Assembly (NCBI RefSeq): GCF_002869965.1
Contig: NZ_PEBS01000021.1
Coordinates: 16,946 to 80,945 of the forward strand
DNA: 64,000 bases
Source: Janthinobacterium sp. ROICE36
GTDB lineage: Bacteria > Pseudomonadota > Gammaproteobacteria > Burkholderiales > Burkholderiaceae_D
Reading direction: 5' to 3'
Notes under the pieces: model-generated
Seen by the model: only the letters and a program-made list of their open reading frames with translations
Database searches by the model: none
What the model was told of the DNA's origin: nothing
Translations under genes and position numbers: made by a program
Part shown: positions 15,959-25,483 of the stretch, in pieces
How positions within the stretch are numbered: position 1 is the stretch's first letter
Layout of the letters: each line of letters starts with the position of its first letter

Positions 15959-18037
15959 TTAAAACTCTTCCCAGTCATCGCCGGCCGCTGCCTTGGCGGG
16001 CGCGCGCTGTGCCGATGGCGGCTTGGCGACGCTCAGGCGCTTGGCTGGCACGGGTGTTTTGGGCGGCGCGGCGCGCGGCGCAGCCACGTTTGCTGCCGGT
16101 GCCGTCTGGCGCACCTGCTCGCCCAGCTTGAAGACGCTGACCACCTGGGCCAGATGGCTGGCCTGGTCTTGCAGGCTTTCGGCGGCGGCTGCCGCTTCCT
16201 CGACCAGGGCCGCGTTTTGCTGCGTCACGCCATCCATTTGCGCCAGCGCCTGGTTGACCTGGGCGATGCCGTCGCTTTGCTCGGTGGTGGCAACGCTGAT
16301 GTCGGCCATGATGGCGGTGACCTTGCGCACGCTGTCGACCACCTGCTCCATGGTGGCGCCCGCTTCATCGACGAGTTTGCTGCCGGCGGCCACCTTGCCG
16401 ACGGAATCGTCGATCAGCAGCTTGATTTCCTTGGCCGCGGCGGCCGAGCGCTGCGCCAGGTTGCGCACTTCCGTGGCGACGACGGCAAAGCCGCGTCCCT
16501 GTTCGCCCGCGCGCGCCGCTTCCACGGCCGCGTTCAGGGCCAGGATATTCGTCTGGAAGGCGATACCGTCAATCACGCTGATGATGTCGACGATCTTGTT
16601 CGACGAGTCATTGATCGAGGTCATGGTTGCTATGACCTTGCCAACCACTTCACCGCTCTTTTGTGCCACGCTGGACGCGGAGGCCGCCAATTGATTGGCC
16701 TGGCGCGCATGGTCGGCGTTTTCCTTGACCGTGCCCGTCAGCTCCTCCACCGAAGCGGCCGTTTCTTCCAGCGAGCTGGCTTGCTGTTCCGTGCGGGCCG
16801 ACAGGTCGTTATTGCCTTGTGCAATTTCCGCACTGGCACGGGCCACGTTGTCGGCGCTGGCCTGCACTTGCAGCAGCACGGCATGGATCTTTTCCACGAA
16901 GTCGTTGAAACCCTTGCCGATCACGGCCAGCTCGTCGGTGCCCTTGACTTCCAGCTTGACGCGCAGGTCGGCGTCGCCGCTGGACAGGTCCGTCATGGTG
17001 CGGCCCAGGGTGCGCAAGGGGCGCGTCAGCTGGTTGACGACGAGGATCAAGATGCCTGCCGTGGCTGCCGCACACAGCAGGGCAACGATCAGGGTGTAGA
17101 TCATCAGCTCGCGCGCCGAGGCGATGGCCACGCTTTTCGGGAAGTTCAGTTCCACGCTCCACGGCGCGATATCGGGGTGGATATGCAGCGGCTGCAGCAA
17201 GTGGATGTAGCCCTTGTCGTCCTCGTATTCATACGGCTGGCCCTGGCGTACTTTTTCCAGGCCGGCGGCCGGCACGTCGTCGGCCTTCTTGCCCAGCCGT
17301 TCGGGCACGGGGTGACTCGCGTACAGGCCGCCGTTCGAGATCAGGGCCAGCTTGCCTCCCTCGATCACTTTCAGGTCGGCCAGGATTTTCGCCAGGCGCG
17401 TGAGCATGAAGTCGGCGCTGGCCACGCCCTTGAAGCTGCCGTCGATCATGATGGGCGCGACCAGCGAAGCCATCAGCACATCCTTGCCATCGACGGGGTA
17501 GATATACGGTTCCGTAAAGAAGGTTTTTCCCGTGCGCTTGGGCACGTCATACCAGTCGTTGGCACCCGGTTTCGGGTCGAAGACGATGGGTTCGACTTGC
17601 AGCTTGCCGCCGGCGCCCCGCGTCCAGTAGGGCATGAAGCGGCCGCTGGCGTCGTAGTTCGGCTTCTGGTTGGCAAATTCCGCATCCTTGCCGTCAAGCG
17701 CGTTCGGCTCCCACGTCACGGCCGCGCCCAGCAAGTCGTCCGAACTGGTCAGGGTGGCCTTGGTCAGTTCATTGATCTGCTCGCGCTGCAGGGGCAGGCT
17801 GGCGCTTTTGGTGCCGCGCATGGCGCCGGCCAGGCTGCTGACGCTGGACAGGTTGCTGGCGATGCGTGCCTGCAATGCGCCCGCCACTTCGCGCGCCGAC
17901 GTGCGCGCCAGTGCCAAAGCGGCCGCCTCGGCGCTGGCGCTGCTTTTGTAGCCGATCACCGCCGCCGTGACGCCCAGACTGATGACGGCGAGCGCGGTGG
18001 CGGCGACGCAGATTTTGCTGTTGAGTGAGAGTTGCAT
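15959..18037 (-). CDS. Methyl-accepting chemotaxis protein with dCache-type sensor
   Basis: A 692-residue transducer. TM1 lies at about residues 7-30. A periplasmic double-Cache-like sensor (about 35-290) carries [19 protein letters not shown] and [17 protein letters not shown]2 lies near 300-325, then a HAMP segment, then the methylation and signalling helices with the conserved hairpin tip [18 protein letters not shown]. It ends in DDWEEF, matching the C-terminal CheR/CheB-tethering pentapeptide pattern (xWxxF), so it is probably a high-abundance type receptor. ATG 18037 is preferred over one 36 bases upstream because the charged signal anchor then begins the protein. The ligand is unknown; dCache domains often bind amino acids or organic acids. 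Confidence 0.95.
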   Translation of the reverse strand: MQLSLNSKICVAATALAVISLGVTAAVIGYKSSASAEAAALALARTSAREVAGALQARIASNLSSVSSLAGAMRGTKSASLPLQREQINELTKATLTSSDDLLGAAVTWEPNALDGKDAEFANQKPNYDASGRFMPYWTRGAGGKLQVEPIVFDPKPGANDWYDVPKRTGKTFFTEPYIYPVDGKDVLMASLVAPIMIDGSFKGVASADFMLTRLAKILADLKVIEGGKLALISNGGLYASHPVPERLGKKADDVPAAGLEKVRQGQPYEYEDDKGYIHLLQPLHIHPDIAPWSVELNFPKSVAIASARELMIYTLIVALLCAAATAGILILVVNQLTRPLRTLGRTMTDLSSGDADLRVKLEVKGTDELAVIGKGFNDFVEKIHAVLLQVQASADNVARASAEIAQGNNDLSARTEQQASSLEETAASVEELTGTVKENADHARQANQLAASASSVAQKSGEVVGKVIATMTSINDSSNKIVDIISVIDGIAFQTNILALNAAVEAARAGEQGRGFAVVATEVRNLAQRSAAAAKEIKLLIDDSVGKVAAGSKLVDEAGATMEQVVDSVRKVTAIMADISVATTEQSDGIAQVNQALAQMDGVTQQNAALVEEAAAAAESLQDQASHLAQVVSVFKLGEQVRQTAPAANVAAPRAAPPKTPVPAKRLSVAKPPSAQRAPAKAAAGDDWEEF

Positions 18038-18093
18038 GATGCGGTTCCTTGATAGAGAGGATATCGGTGTCATGGGCGGCGCGCGTGGCGCAC

Positions 18094-18885
18094 CTAGAAT
18101 GCCTTGCTGATGGCCACGACCAGCGTGGCTGCGGCGGGATTCGAGGTGTCGAACTGGCCGGCCGCATTCGGTATGCCCAGCGTGTAATGGTCGTAGGCGT
18201 CGCTGGCGCCCCAGGCGCGCGTGATGGCGGCGCTGGCGCTCCAGCCGCCGTCGAAGGCCCTGGTGACGCCGACCTTGGCGTCGCGCCAGTTCCAGATGGC
18301 ATTGCCGCTGCCCGCCACCCGGCCATTGCCGGCGTGCAGGTTCAAGGTCCAGGCATTGCCCAGGTCGACATTCGCGCCCACGTCCAGGTAGCCCGTGCCG
18401 CGCGCATTGCTGATGCCGAAAAAGTCCCGTGTGACGGTATGGTTGTACTTGGCGTACAGCATCTTGTAGCTCAGGCCCAGCGACAGTTCGCCATAGTCGT
18501 ACTTGACGCCCGTGGCGCGGTAGATGGCACCCGGATACTTGTAGTAATACGCCAGCACGCTATAGCCGAGTTCGCCCACCGTGCCGCCGTAGCCGCCATA
18601 CAGGTCCCATTCGAAGCTTGCATCCTGGATATAGCGGTCGCTGACGGTGGAAGCCCATGTCCCCAGCGACCAGCCGCTGGGGTGCGCGTAGTCGGCACCC
18701 GCTTGCAGCGCGGGTTTGCCCCAGGTCTGGCGAAAGCCGCGCGAAATGTATTGCGAGGCGAGGCTGGCATTGGCGCTGAAGGTGGCGGTGGTGCTGTCCG
18801 TGGTCTGCGCCTGCACGGGCAGGGTGGCGAGCAGGAAGACACAGCCCAGCAAGGATGTTCCGGGGAAATGGCGGTTCGATGGCAT
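18094..18885 (-). CDS. TorF family putative porin
   Basis: A 263-residue outer-membrane beta-barrel protein. A cleavable signal ends near LATLPVQAQ, then [22 protein letters not shown], the hallmark opening of the TorF/Gcw_chp family, and regular amphipathic strands to a C-terminal Phe (VVAISKAF). Members are thought to be outer-membrane channels; substrates are unproven. It is transcribed in the same direction as the chemoreceptor, 56 bases ahead of it, so the two may form a unit linking uptake and sensing. Confidence 0.88.
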   Translation of the reverse strand: MPSNRHFPGTSLLGCVFLLATLPVQAQTTDSTTATFSANASLASQYISRGFRQTWGKPALQAGADYAHPSGWSLGTWASTVSDRYIQDASFEWDLYGGYGGTVGELGYSVLAYYYKYPGAIYRATGVKYDYGELSLGLSYKMLYAKYNHTVTRDFFGISNARGTGYLDVGANVDLGNAWTLNLHAGNGRVAGSGNAIWNWRDAKVGVTRAFDGGWSASAAITRAWGASDAYDHYTLGIPNAAGQFDTSNPAAATLVVAISKAF

Positions 18886-19112
18886 GGCAGTCGGCTCCGT
18901 ATTTGCTGGCAGCGGCCGTCCAGGCACGTTGCCCTGATGGTTGCAATAAAATGCGGAATGGATTTTGCGCAAGCAAGGCGACGCCGCGTGCATGTTCGCA
19001 GGAACATGCCTACATTCTCACCAAACGTAACTGAAAGGATAGGGGCTAGGGCTAGTGGAAGTCAATAAAGTTGCGCTACGGAAATCGTAAGTTGTTGTTT
19101 CCTGGCACTTTT

Positions 19113-19535
19113 TCATGTGCCTGTCACACCCGGCCTGCCACGGCAGGCTGCCTGTTGCAAGCAGGCCAGCAAGCGGGGCAGGGCCGCATGCAAGGCAGGC
19201 AGCTCGCCATCCTGCAGCTCGGTCTGCATTTCCACCAGGCCCGATGGCTGGCCCCAGACGACCTTGGCGTTCAGCCGGGCGCCGGCGCCGAGTCCCGTAA
19301 CGCTGACCAGCAGGGCGACCTCTTCGGGGGCATCCTCGGACACTTCCCCGAGCAGGCAGGAAATGCCGAAATGATAATCCTCGAAAGCGCTGGCCGTACC
19401 GCTGGAAAAGGCGAACACGGAGGCGAGCACCTGTGGCGCAGCGGTCGCGAGTGGCGGCAGGGCGGCGCGGAACAGGGGCAGCAAGTCGTTTTCTAGCTGG
19501 AGTACCAACGGATGAGTGTGGCTGAGGACGGTCAT
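19113..19535 (-). CDS. Hypothetical protein
   Basis: A 140-residue acidic protein beginning MTVLSHTHPLVLQLENDLLPLF. It has coding-like composition and no signal peptide or transmembrane segment. A central segment FGISCLLGEVSEDAPEEVALLVSV looks like beta strands around an acidic turn. I do not recognise the family. It stands alone between the TorF porin gene and a decayed region; a downstream GC-rich hairpin inside its last codons could limit read-through. Moderately sure it is a real gene because of codon use and a clean start. Confidence 0.6.
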   Translation of the reverse strand: MTVLSHTHPLVLQLENDLLPLFRAALPPLATAAPQVLASVFAFSSGTASAFEDYHFGISCLLGEVSEDAPEEVALLVSVTGLGAGARLNAKVVWGQPSGLVEMQTELQDGELPALHAALPRLLACLQQAACRGRPGVTGT

Positions 19536-19598
19536 GTGCGGGCGAAAGGAGTGGCGGCGCGCGATGGTAGCAGTTTTTGCTGCGGCCGTGGCCCGTCG

Positions 19599-19960
19599 TC
19601 AGCTGGCGTAGCCGTTGGCCATGCTGGCGATGCTGCTTTTCATCTGTTCGCGCAGCGCAGCGCGGCGGGCGCCAGCACTTCCACGCCACCGTGCAGACCG
19701 AGCAAGCACCATTGCAGTTCGCGCGTGTTGGGTACGGTGGCGCTCAGGTGCAGCGAGCCATCCTCGCGTTCCTGCAATTGCTGTTCCGTGCTCAACGGCG
19801 TCTCGTACAGGTGCTCGCCGCTGCGTAGCGAATCGCGCCCCCATTCTTGCCCGCCCCTGCGATAAGGCACGACGCGTTGCACTAGCATGCTGCCGATAAT
19901 GGGTCCTGCCAGTGAATCTGTTGCAGGGCGCATCGAGCCGAATCGGTTGGCGCTGCGCAT
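19599..19960 (-). pseudogene. WYL-domain transcriptional regulator, C-terminal remnant with frameshift
   Basis: The minus strand reads LYETPLSTEQQLQ, DGSLHLSATVPNTRELQW and LGLHGGVEVLAPAALR, the C-terminal WYL/WCX part of YafY-type regulators. The frame then ends prematurely, whereas the expected tail REQMKSSIASMANGYAS continues in another frame to a stop at 19599-19601. The cause appears to be a 4-base duplication (CTGC) near 19655-19665. The helix-turn-helix and most of the WYL domain are absent. It is a remnant. Confidence 0.7.
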
Positions 19961-20000
19961 CAAGGGCCACGTGACGGCGAAGATGATCTCGTTGGGCTAG

Positions 20001-20111
20001 GAGTCGGACCTGTTCCGCTTTACCTTGAAGCACAGCCTGCTGTTTGCCGTCAGCATCGGCATCATCACCCTGCTGCAGGCCTACGTATTCACCGGTATGA
20101 TCCCGCACTGA
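20001..20111 (+). pseudogene. L-lactate permease (LctP family), last 36 residues only
   Basis: The frame reads [20 protein letters not shown], then a hydrophobic segment ILLQ-type to VFTGMIPH and TGA. This matches the extreme C-terminus of LctP/LldP permeases ([12 protein letters not shown] is characteristic). The remaining 500 residues or so are absent, upstream sequence belonging to the oppositely oriented WYL remnant. It marks a deletion or rearrangement joint near 19960-20000. Confidence 0.75.
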
Positions 20112-20172
20112 GCGGCCCGTAGAATTACGTAGTAAAACTAGATGAACTGATGATAAAACATGCAGAGGGTCA

Positions 20173-20699
20173 TTAAAATGACCTGATGCACCGCAGCATA
20201 TCCAGGATGGCCCGCGGCGCAATGCCGGGTCTGCGGCGATGCCGTCGGCATCGAGACCCGATCCCAGTAAAGGCAGGCTGATGCAGGCCTCGTCGATCAG
20301 GCGCGCCGACATGGTGCGCACCGTTTCGCGCAAGGCCGCCTGCGCGTGCGTGGCGCGCGGCGAGGCGTTCAGCAGCACCAGCGGCTTGTCGATGAACGAT
20401 TCATTTCCCACCATCCAGTCCAGCGCATTTTTCATGGGTCCGCTCACGCCGTGCGCGTACTCGGGGCTGGCCAGCATCAGCACGTCGGCCGCCAGGATGG
20501 CGTCGCGCAGGCCCGTCACAGCCGGCAAGTTGTCGGCGTTGAGGTCGGGATTGAACAGGGGTAATTCGCCCAGTCCCTGATAGATGCGGATTGCATATGC
20601 CGCTGGGGCAAGCCGGGCGATGGCGTGCAGCAGGGCGGTGTTCAGCGAGGCGGCGCGCAGGCTGCCGGCGATGGCGAGGATGGTGATGGGTGTCTGCAT
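20173..20699 (-). pseudogene. NADPH-dependent FMN reductase, C-terminal frameshift
   Basis: Residues 1-168 or so form a complete flavodoxin-like fold: AIAGSLRAASLNTALL (phosphate-binding loop), the flavin loop LASPEYAHGVSGPMKNALDW, and PLVLLNASPRATHAQ. At about 20213 the frame slips: the natural ending (RAILDMLRCIRSF, stop 20173-20175) lies in another frame, offset by a short GG insertion. As sequenced, the frame runs on into unrelated sequence to 19599. Only the last 13 residues are affected, so function may survive, or this may be a sequencing error. ATG 20699 is chosen as the conserved start. The family reduces quinones, azo dyes or flavins. Confidence 0.75.
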
Positions 20700-20810
20700 C
20701 CCGTCTGTATAGCCCATCCTGTGCTCAAGCGCAAGGCGAGCAGGATGGCGCTATCGATATTGCAACAGCCTATGATGGGCTGCGATGCGTGGCTGGGTAC
20801 TGCGGCACTC

Positions 20811-21044
20811 TTAACGGCTCAGGCCGCTCATCCAGCTAGGCTGCGGGTTGGCACGGGCCAGTTCGCGCATGCGGTATTCCAGATCATAACGGTCGGTCGA
20901 TTCGGCCAGGTAGGCTTCTTCGTAAGCGCGTTCGCGGCGGTCGCTGCTGTGGTTCAGCCAGGCGCCCAGACGTTTGGCGGCGTTGACCAGGGTGGCGACG
21001 ATATTGCTGTTTTGCGTGGTGTGATAAGTAAATGCGGTAGACAT
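20811..21044 (-). CDS. DUF3563 family small protein
   Basis: A 77-residue protein with the family's signature tail, RRERAYEEAYLAESTDRYDL, continuing to EYRMREL. It is common in Burkholderiales, short, soluble and of unknown role. It is single-gene and followed by the FMN reductase remnant in the same direction. I infer the family from the charged helical motif; function is not known. Confidence 0.8.
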   Translation of the reverse strand: MSTAFTYHTTQNSNIVATLVNAAKRLGAWLNHSSDRRERAYEEAYLAESTDRYDLEYRMRELARANPQPSWMSGLSR

Positions 21045-21491
21045 GGCAGACTCCTAGTGTGGCGTGCCGCGTTGTGCTGCACTGCAATATAAGTATAGCG
21101 ATTCTAAGTTATAAGGCTACTTTTTATTTCAAATGTCAGCTATTCATTTTTCGAATAACAGGCGGGAAAGCTGCGCAATACGGGGCTTTAAGGCATAATG
21201 CCGGCGCAGTATCGTAGTTTTACTACAAGACTGTTTTGTCCTGGATGTTGTTTTCAGACGCAGCCCGCAGGCGTGCCGCGCCCACAAGACATCGTTCTGA
21301 GGAGAAACAGTCGGCCGTGCGCCTGCCGCGCGCAAGAGTCGTCATGTCCGCCCCTGTATCGCTGATGGCAGTCATGGCCCACGCTGATATCTGCGTGGCT
21401 ATTGCGTGGCGCTTGCGCGCCCTGGTGCTGCCCGGGTGGAAACGCTTCCATGCCTGGCAAGATCAACTTGGAATTGAAAAATGGAGAAGGT
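21045..21491. other. Intergenic region upstream of the sugar transporter gene
   Basis: A 447-base region between divergently oriented genes. It holds a perfect 13-base palindrome at 21214-21226 and a TATAAT-like AT-rich stretch before it. No gene is seen; frames in 21236-21490 look like leader sequence. Confidence 0.5.
21214..21226. promoter_or_regulatory. Palindrome GTAGTTTTACTAC, candidate operator of the sugar transporter
   Basis: Arms GTAGT/ACTAC flank TTT, 266 bases before the transporter start. The shape resembles operators of RpiR/HexR-type carbohydrate regulators (TGTA-type arms around an A/T core), recalled from known biology and not proven here. Related partial copies occur at 20129-20140 and 36449-36458. 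Confidence 0.4.
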
Positions 21492-22796
21492 ATGGAATAC
21501 GTAAAGCAAGGCCAGGGCGTACAGTCCTCCGCACAGGCCGGCACGCAAAACAATACAGGCGCCCTGATCATTGTCACGGTGCTGTTTTTCATGTGGGGAC
21601 TGCTGACCTCGCTCAATGATGTGCTGATTCCCCATCTGCGCTCGATCTACACCTTGAGTTATGTCCAGGCGATGCTGGTGCAGTTCTGCTTCTTTGGCGC
21701 CTACGCCATCGTTTCGCTGCCGGCCGGCATGCTGATCAAGAAGATCGGCTACCAGCGCGGCGTCGTCGCGGGCTTGCTGATCGCCGCTGCCGGCTGCGCC
21801 ATGTTTTACCCCGCGTCCACCGGCAGCTATGCGCTGTTCCTGCTGTCCTTCTTCATCCTGGCGGCCGGCATCACCGTGCTGCAAGTGGCAGCCAATCCCT
21901 ACGTGACGGAACTGGGCGACCCGCAGAAGGCGTCTAGCCGTTTGACCCTGACGCAAGCGTTCAACGCGCTGGGTACCACGGTGGCGCCGGCGCTGGGCGG
22001 CATGCTGATTTTGTCGGGCACCGTGTTGACGGTGCAGCAGTTCGACCTGCTGCCGGCCGCCGAGCAACTGGCCTACCGCGCCAAGGAAGCGGCCTCCGTG
22101 CAAGGTCCTTACCTGGTGCTGGCCGCCACCTTGGTGATCCTGGCCGTGCTGTTCGCACTGGCAAAATTGCCGAAGATTTCGCATGCGGACGATGCCGCTG
22201 CCCTGGCGCAGGATGGCCACAAGGTCTCGATCTGGTCGCACCGCCACCTGGTGCTGGGCGCGCTGGCCATCTTCCTGTATGTGGGCGGTGAAGTCAGCAT
22301 CGGCAGCTTCCTGATCAACTTCCTGGGCGAGAGCCATATCGCTGGCCTCAGCCACGCCGACGCCGCCTATTTCGTCAGCTATTACTGGGGTGGCGCCATG
22401 CTGGGTCGCTTCGTCGGCTTTGCCGTGATGCGCTATGTCAGCCCTGGCAAGACGCTGGCCTTCAACGCCGCCATCGTCATCGCGCTGATCCTCGTCGCCG
22501 TGTTCTCCAGCGGTCACACGGCCATGTGGGCATTGATCGCCGTCGGTCTGTTCAATTCCATCATGTTCCCGACCATCTTCAGCATGGCCCTGAACAAGCT
22601 GGGTGCGCAAACGGGGCAGGGTTCGGGCATCCTGTGCATGGCCATCGTCGGCGGCGCCATCGTGCCGTTCATTCAGGGCTTCCTGGCCGACCACATCAAC
22701 CTGCAGCTGTCCTTCCTCGTGCCGGCCCTGTGCTACACCTTCATTTTGTACTTCGGCTGGAAATACGCCAGCATGTACAGCGAAGGCGCAAAATAA
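21492..22796 (+). CDS. Sugar MFS transporter, fucose:H+ symporter family
   Basis: A 434-residue, 12-TM protein of the FHS family (FucP/GlcP-like). Conserved features include FFMWGLLTSLNDVLIPHLRS in TM1, GMLIKKIGYQRGV in loop 2-3, LQVAANPYVTELGDP with its family-typical Asn-Pro, and FPTIFSMALNKLG in the C-terminal half. It imports a hexose such as glucose, galactose or fucose with protons across the inner membrane; the exact sugar is unknown. ATG 21492 is preceded by GGAGAAGG at proper spacing; in-frame starts at 21402 and 21450 are less good. It is monocistronic, closed by the terminator at 22823-22846. Confidence 0.93.
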   Translation: MEYVKQGQGVQSSAQAGTQNNTGALIIVTVLFFMWGLLTSLNDVLIPHLRSIYTLSYVQAMLVQFCFFGAYAIVSLPAGMLIKKIGYQRGVVAGLLIAAAGCAMFYPASTGSYALFLLSFFILAAGITVLQVAANPYVTELGDPQKASSRLTLTQAFNALGTTVAPALGGMLILSGTVLTVQQFDLLPAAEQLAYRAKEAASVQGPYLVLAATLVILAVLFALAKLPKISHADDAAALAQDGHKVSIWSHRHLVLGALAIFLYVGGEVSIGSFLINFLGESHIAGLSHADAAYFVSYYWGGAMLGRFVGFAVMRYVSPGKTLAFNAAIVIALILVAVFSSGHTAMWALIAVGLFNSIMFPTIFSMALNKLGAQTGQGSGILCMAIVGGAIVPFIQGFLADHINLQLSFLVPALCYTFILYFGWKYASMYSEGAK

Positions 22797-22822
22797 GCCG
22801 CGCTGTCGTGATCAATCAAAAG

Positions 22823-22846
22823 GGTGGCCTCGGCCACCTTTTTTTT
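22823..22846 (+). terminator. Rho-independent terminator after the sugar transporter gene
   Basis: The stem GGTGGCC/GGCCACC with a very short loop is followed by eight T. It is placed between convergent genes, with four A on the other side, so it may serve both. Confidence 0.85.
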
Positions 22847-22848
22847 CA

Positions 22849-23742
22849 TCAGTGCGCGAATTGCGTGCCCAGTACGTCCTGGCAGACCTCGAGCCAGGCG
22901 CGCGCCGCGTGCGACAGATAGCGCCCGCTCCAGACGTGCGCCACCTGCCATGCCACCTCCGGTTCGACGAGGCGCACCGCCTCCAGCGGTTCGCCGGCAA
23001 GGCGGTGGATGAACGGCTCGGGCAGCAGGGCCACGCCCAAGCCGGCCGAGGCCATCGCCACCAGCCAGTCCCACTGGCCGCTCTGGGCCGCAATGGTCGG
23101 CGTGAAGCCCGCTTGCGCGAAATGCTGGCGCAGGCTGCGCGTGAGGGCGAAATCATCTTTTAACAGCACCAGCGGCAGCTCGGCCAGCGCCTTGAAGGGC
23201 AGTGCCGTGCGTTTTTTTTGGAACGTGCCCGGTTCGGCCAGGGCCCAGATCGGGTAGCTGGCCACTTCCACGGCCACGAGGTCCAGTTGCGGGTCTGCCG
23301 GCAGCACCGTCATGCCGATTTCCAGTTCGCCGGCCGCCACCTTGCGTTCTATCTGCTGGCCCGTGTCTTCCTGCAGGGTCAGGCTGATATGTGGGTGGCG
23401 CGCGCGGAACGCCTTCAATACGGGTGTAAACAACACATTGATCATGGGCGGGATGCCGACCGTCAGGCTGCCGCGCTGCAAGGCCTGGGTGTCGCGCACT
23501 TCCAGGGTCAGCTGGCGCATGTTCGCCAGCATTTCCTGCCCGTGCTGGTAGACGATGCGGCCCGTGTCCGTCAGGGTCAGCTTGCGCCCGTCGCGCACCA
23601 GCAGCTGGGCGCCCACTTCCTCTTCCAGCTGGCGCACCATCTTGCTGATGGTCGACTGGGTCAGGTGCAGCGATTCGGCCGCCTGCGTAAAGCTCGACAG
23701 GCGCACGGTTTCGACAAAATAGCGCAGGGAACGGATATCCAA
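22849..23742 (-). CDS. LysR family transcriptional regulator
   Basis: A 297-residue LysR protein. The winged HTH is MDIRSLRYFVETVRLSSFTQ with SLHLTQSTISKMVRQLEEEV, and the effector-binding domain starts near GSLTVGIPPMINVLF. This spelling resembles the CynR/CatM-like branch that senses small organic acids. It is divergent from the acetyl-CoA hydrolase/CoA-transferase gene with 159 bases between starts, the classic LysR arrangement. It probably controls that gene and itself; the effector is unknown. The stop lies just after the terminator of the convergent transporter gene. Confidence 0.93.
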   Translation of the reverse strand: MDIRSLRYFVETVRLSSFTQAAESLHLTQSTISKMVRQLEEEVGAQLLVRDGRKLTLTDTGRIVYQHGQEMLANMRQLTLEVRDTQALQRGSLTVGIPPMINVLFTPVLKAFRARHPHISLTLQEDTGQQIERKVAAGELEIGMTVLPADPQLDLVAVEVASYPIWALAEPGTFQKKRTALPFKALAELPLVLLKDDFALTRSLRQHFAQAGFTPTIAAQSGQWDWLVAMASAGLGVALLPEPFIHRLAGEPLEAVRLVEPEVAWQVAHVWSGRYLSHAARAWLEVCQDVLGTQFAH

Positions 23743-23901
23743 GATGGGGCTCGCCTCGGCGCGGTATGAAAATATCGACTGGATGTGAAGAAATTAATTC
23801 ATGCCATGCATGTAGTCGGGATTTTATACTGAATCGACTTATGGGGCTGGCGTATGACAGCCATCCAGTTTGAGAATACTAAGAATATCAGGAGCATCAC
23901 G

Positions 23902-25398
23902 ATGTACGAGGACCGTATCCGCCACCCAGGCTTGCTCAGCAAAATCATGAGCGCCGATGAGGCAGCCAAATTGTTCCACAACGGCATGCGTGTTGGCATG
24001 AGCGGCTTTACCCGTGCCGGCGACGCCAAGGCCCTGCCGCGCGCGCTGGCCGAGCGCGCCCTGCAAGAGCCCTTGAGCCTGACCCTGATCACCGGTGCTT
24101 CGCTGGGCAATGGCAGCGATGGCCTGATGGCCGAGGCGGGCGTGCTGGCGCGCCGCATGCCGTTCCAGGTCGACCCGGTCTTGCGCGGCAAGATCAACAA
24201 GGGCGAAGTCATGTTCATCGACCAGCATCTGTCGGAAACGGCCGAGCAGTTGCGTTCGGGTAACCTGGCTGCCGTCGATATCGCCGTCATCGAAGCGACG
24301 GCCATCACGGCCGCTGGCGCCATCATTCCGACCATGTCGGTGGGCAATTCCGCCGCCTTCGCCCAGCAGGCAACGCAGGTCATCATCGAAATCAATCTGT
24401 CCACGCCGCTGGCGCTGGAAGGCTTGCACGAAATTTATGTTCCGCAAGCCCTGCCGGGCCGCGAGCCGATACCCCTCACGCGCGTCGACCAGCGCCTCGG
24501 CAGCACGGCCATTGCCATCGACCCGGCGCGCATCGCCGCCATCGTCATCACGGACAGTCCGGACAGCCCGTCGAACGCCTTGCCGCCCGACGCGGAAACG
24601 CAGGCGATTGCCAGCCACGTGATCGCCTTCCTCGAAGGCGAAGTGGCAGCCGGGCGCATGGGCCCGGAATTGCTGCCCCTGCAGGCGGGCATCGGCACCA
24701 TCGCCAACGCCGTGCTGCATGGCTTGATCGGTTCGCCCTTCCAGAACATGACGATGTATTCGGAAGTGTTGCAGGATAGCGCCATCGCGCTGCTCGATTC
24801 GGGCCAGCTGGCGTTTGCCTCTGCCTCGTCGATCACCCTGTCGGCCGCCGTGCATCAAAAGCTGATGGACAATATCGACCATTACCGCTCAAAAATCGTG
24901 CTGCGCCCGCAAGAGATCAGCAACCATCCGGAAATCGTGCGCCGCCTGGGCATCATCGCCCTCAACACGGCGCTCGAGTTTGACATCTACGGCAACGTCA
25001 ATTCCACGCACGTGTGCGGCACGCACATGATGAACGGCATCGGCGGCTCGGGCGACTTTGCACGCAACGGGCAAGTGTCGATGTTCGTGTCGAAATCGGC
25101 GGCCAAGGGCGCGCGTATTTCCAGCGTCGTGCCGATGGTCTCGCATGTGGACCATACGGAGCATGACGTCGACGTGCTGGTGACGGAGTGGGGCTATGCG
25201 GACTTGCGTGGCCTGGCGCCGCGCGAACGGGCGCCGTTGATCATCGAGCGCTGCACGCATCCCGATTACCGCGATCAATTGCGCGCGTATTTTGACGCGG
25301 CATGCCAGCGTGGCGGTCACACGCCGCACATCCTGGAGCAGGCGCTGTCGTGGCATACGCGCTACCAGGAAACGCAGAGCATGCTGGCAGCGCAGTAA
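23902..25398 (+). CDS. Acetyl-CoA hydrolase / succinyl-CoA:acetate CoA-transferase family protein
   Basis: A 498-residue class I CoA-transferase, the usual length for the Ach1/AarC group. The active-site region reads MTMYSEVLQDSA, with the Glu that forms the glutamyl-CoA thioester, and a glycine-rich CoA loop NGIGGSGDFARNG follows. The family moves CoA between succinyl-CoA or acetyl-CoA and acetate or another acid, keeping acid and CoA pools balanced. It fits an acetate-using organism with a clustered TCA cycle. ATG 23902 has AGGAG 8 bases upstream; an upstream ATG at 23854 adds 16 unconserved residues. Probably regulated by the divergent LysR protein. Confidence 0.92.
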   Translation: MYEDRIRHPGLLSKIMSADEAAKLFHNGMRVGMSGFTRAGDAKALPRALAERALQEPLSLTLITGASLGNGSDGLMAEAGVLARRMPFQVDPVLRGKINKGEVMFIDQHLSETAEQLRSGNLAAVDIAVIEATAITAAGAIIPTMSVGNSAAFAQQATQVIIEINLSTPLALEGLHEIYVPQALPGREPIPLTRVDQRLGSTAIAIDPARIAAIVITDSPDSPSNALPPDAETQAIASHVIAFLEGEVAAGRMGPELLPLQAGIGTIANAVLHGLIGSPFQNMTMYSEVLQDSAIALLDSGQLAFASASSITLSAAVHQKLMDNIDHYRSKIVLRPQEISNHPEIVRRLGIIALNTALEFDIYGNVNSTHVCGTHMMNGIGGSGDFARNGQVSMFVSKSAAKGARISSVVPMVSHVDHTEHDVDVLVTEWGYADLRGLAPRERAPLIIERCTHPDYRDQLRAYFDAACQRGGHTPHILEQALSWHTRYQETQSMLAAQ

Positions 25399-25483
25399 GC
25401 TTCGTTGGCATCAAGACAGGGCAGGGCGGCGCATCACCGCGCGTGCGCCTTTTCGCCTGGCGCATGTTGCGCCAGATCAAAGC

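Noticed and set aside
19599..20172. Continuation of the FMN reductase frame to 372 residues as a real fused protein
   Set aside because: The extra 200 residues are out-of-frame translation of permease and WYL remnants; the family is about 180 residues long.
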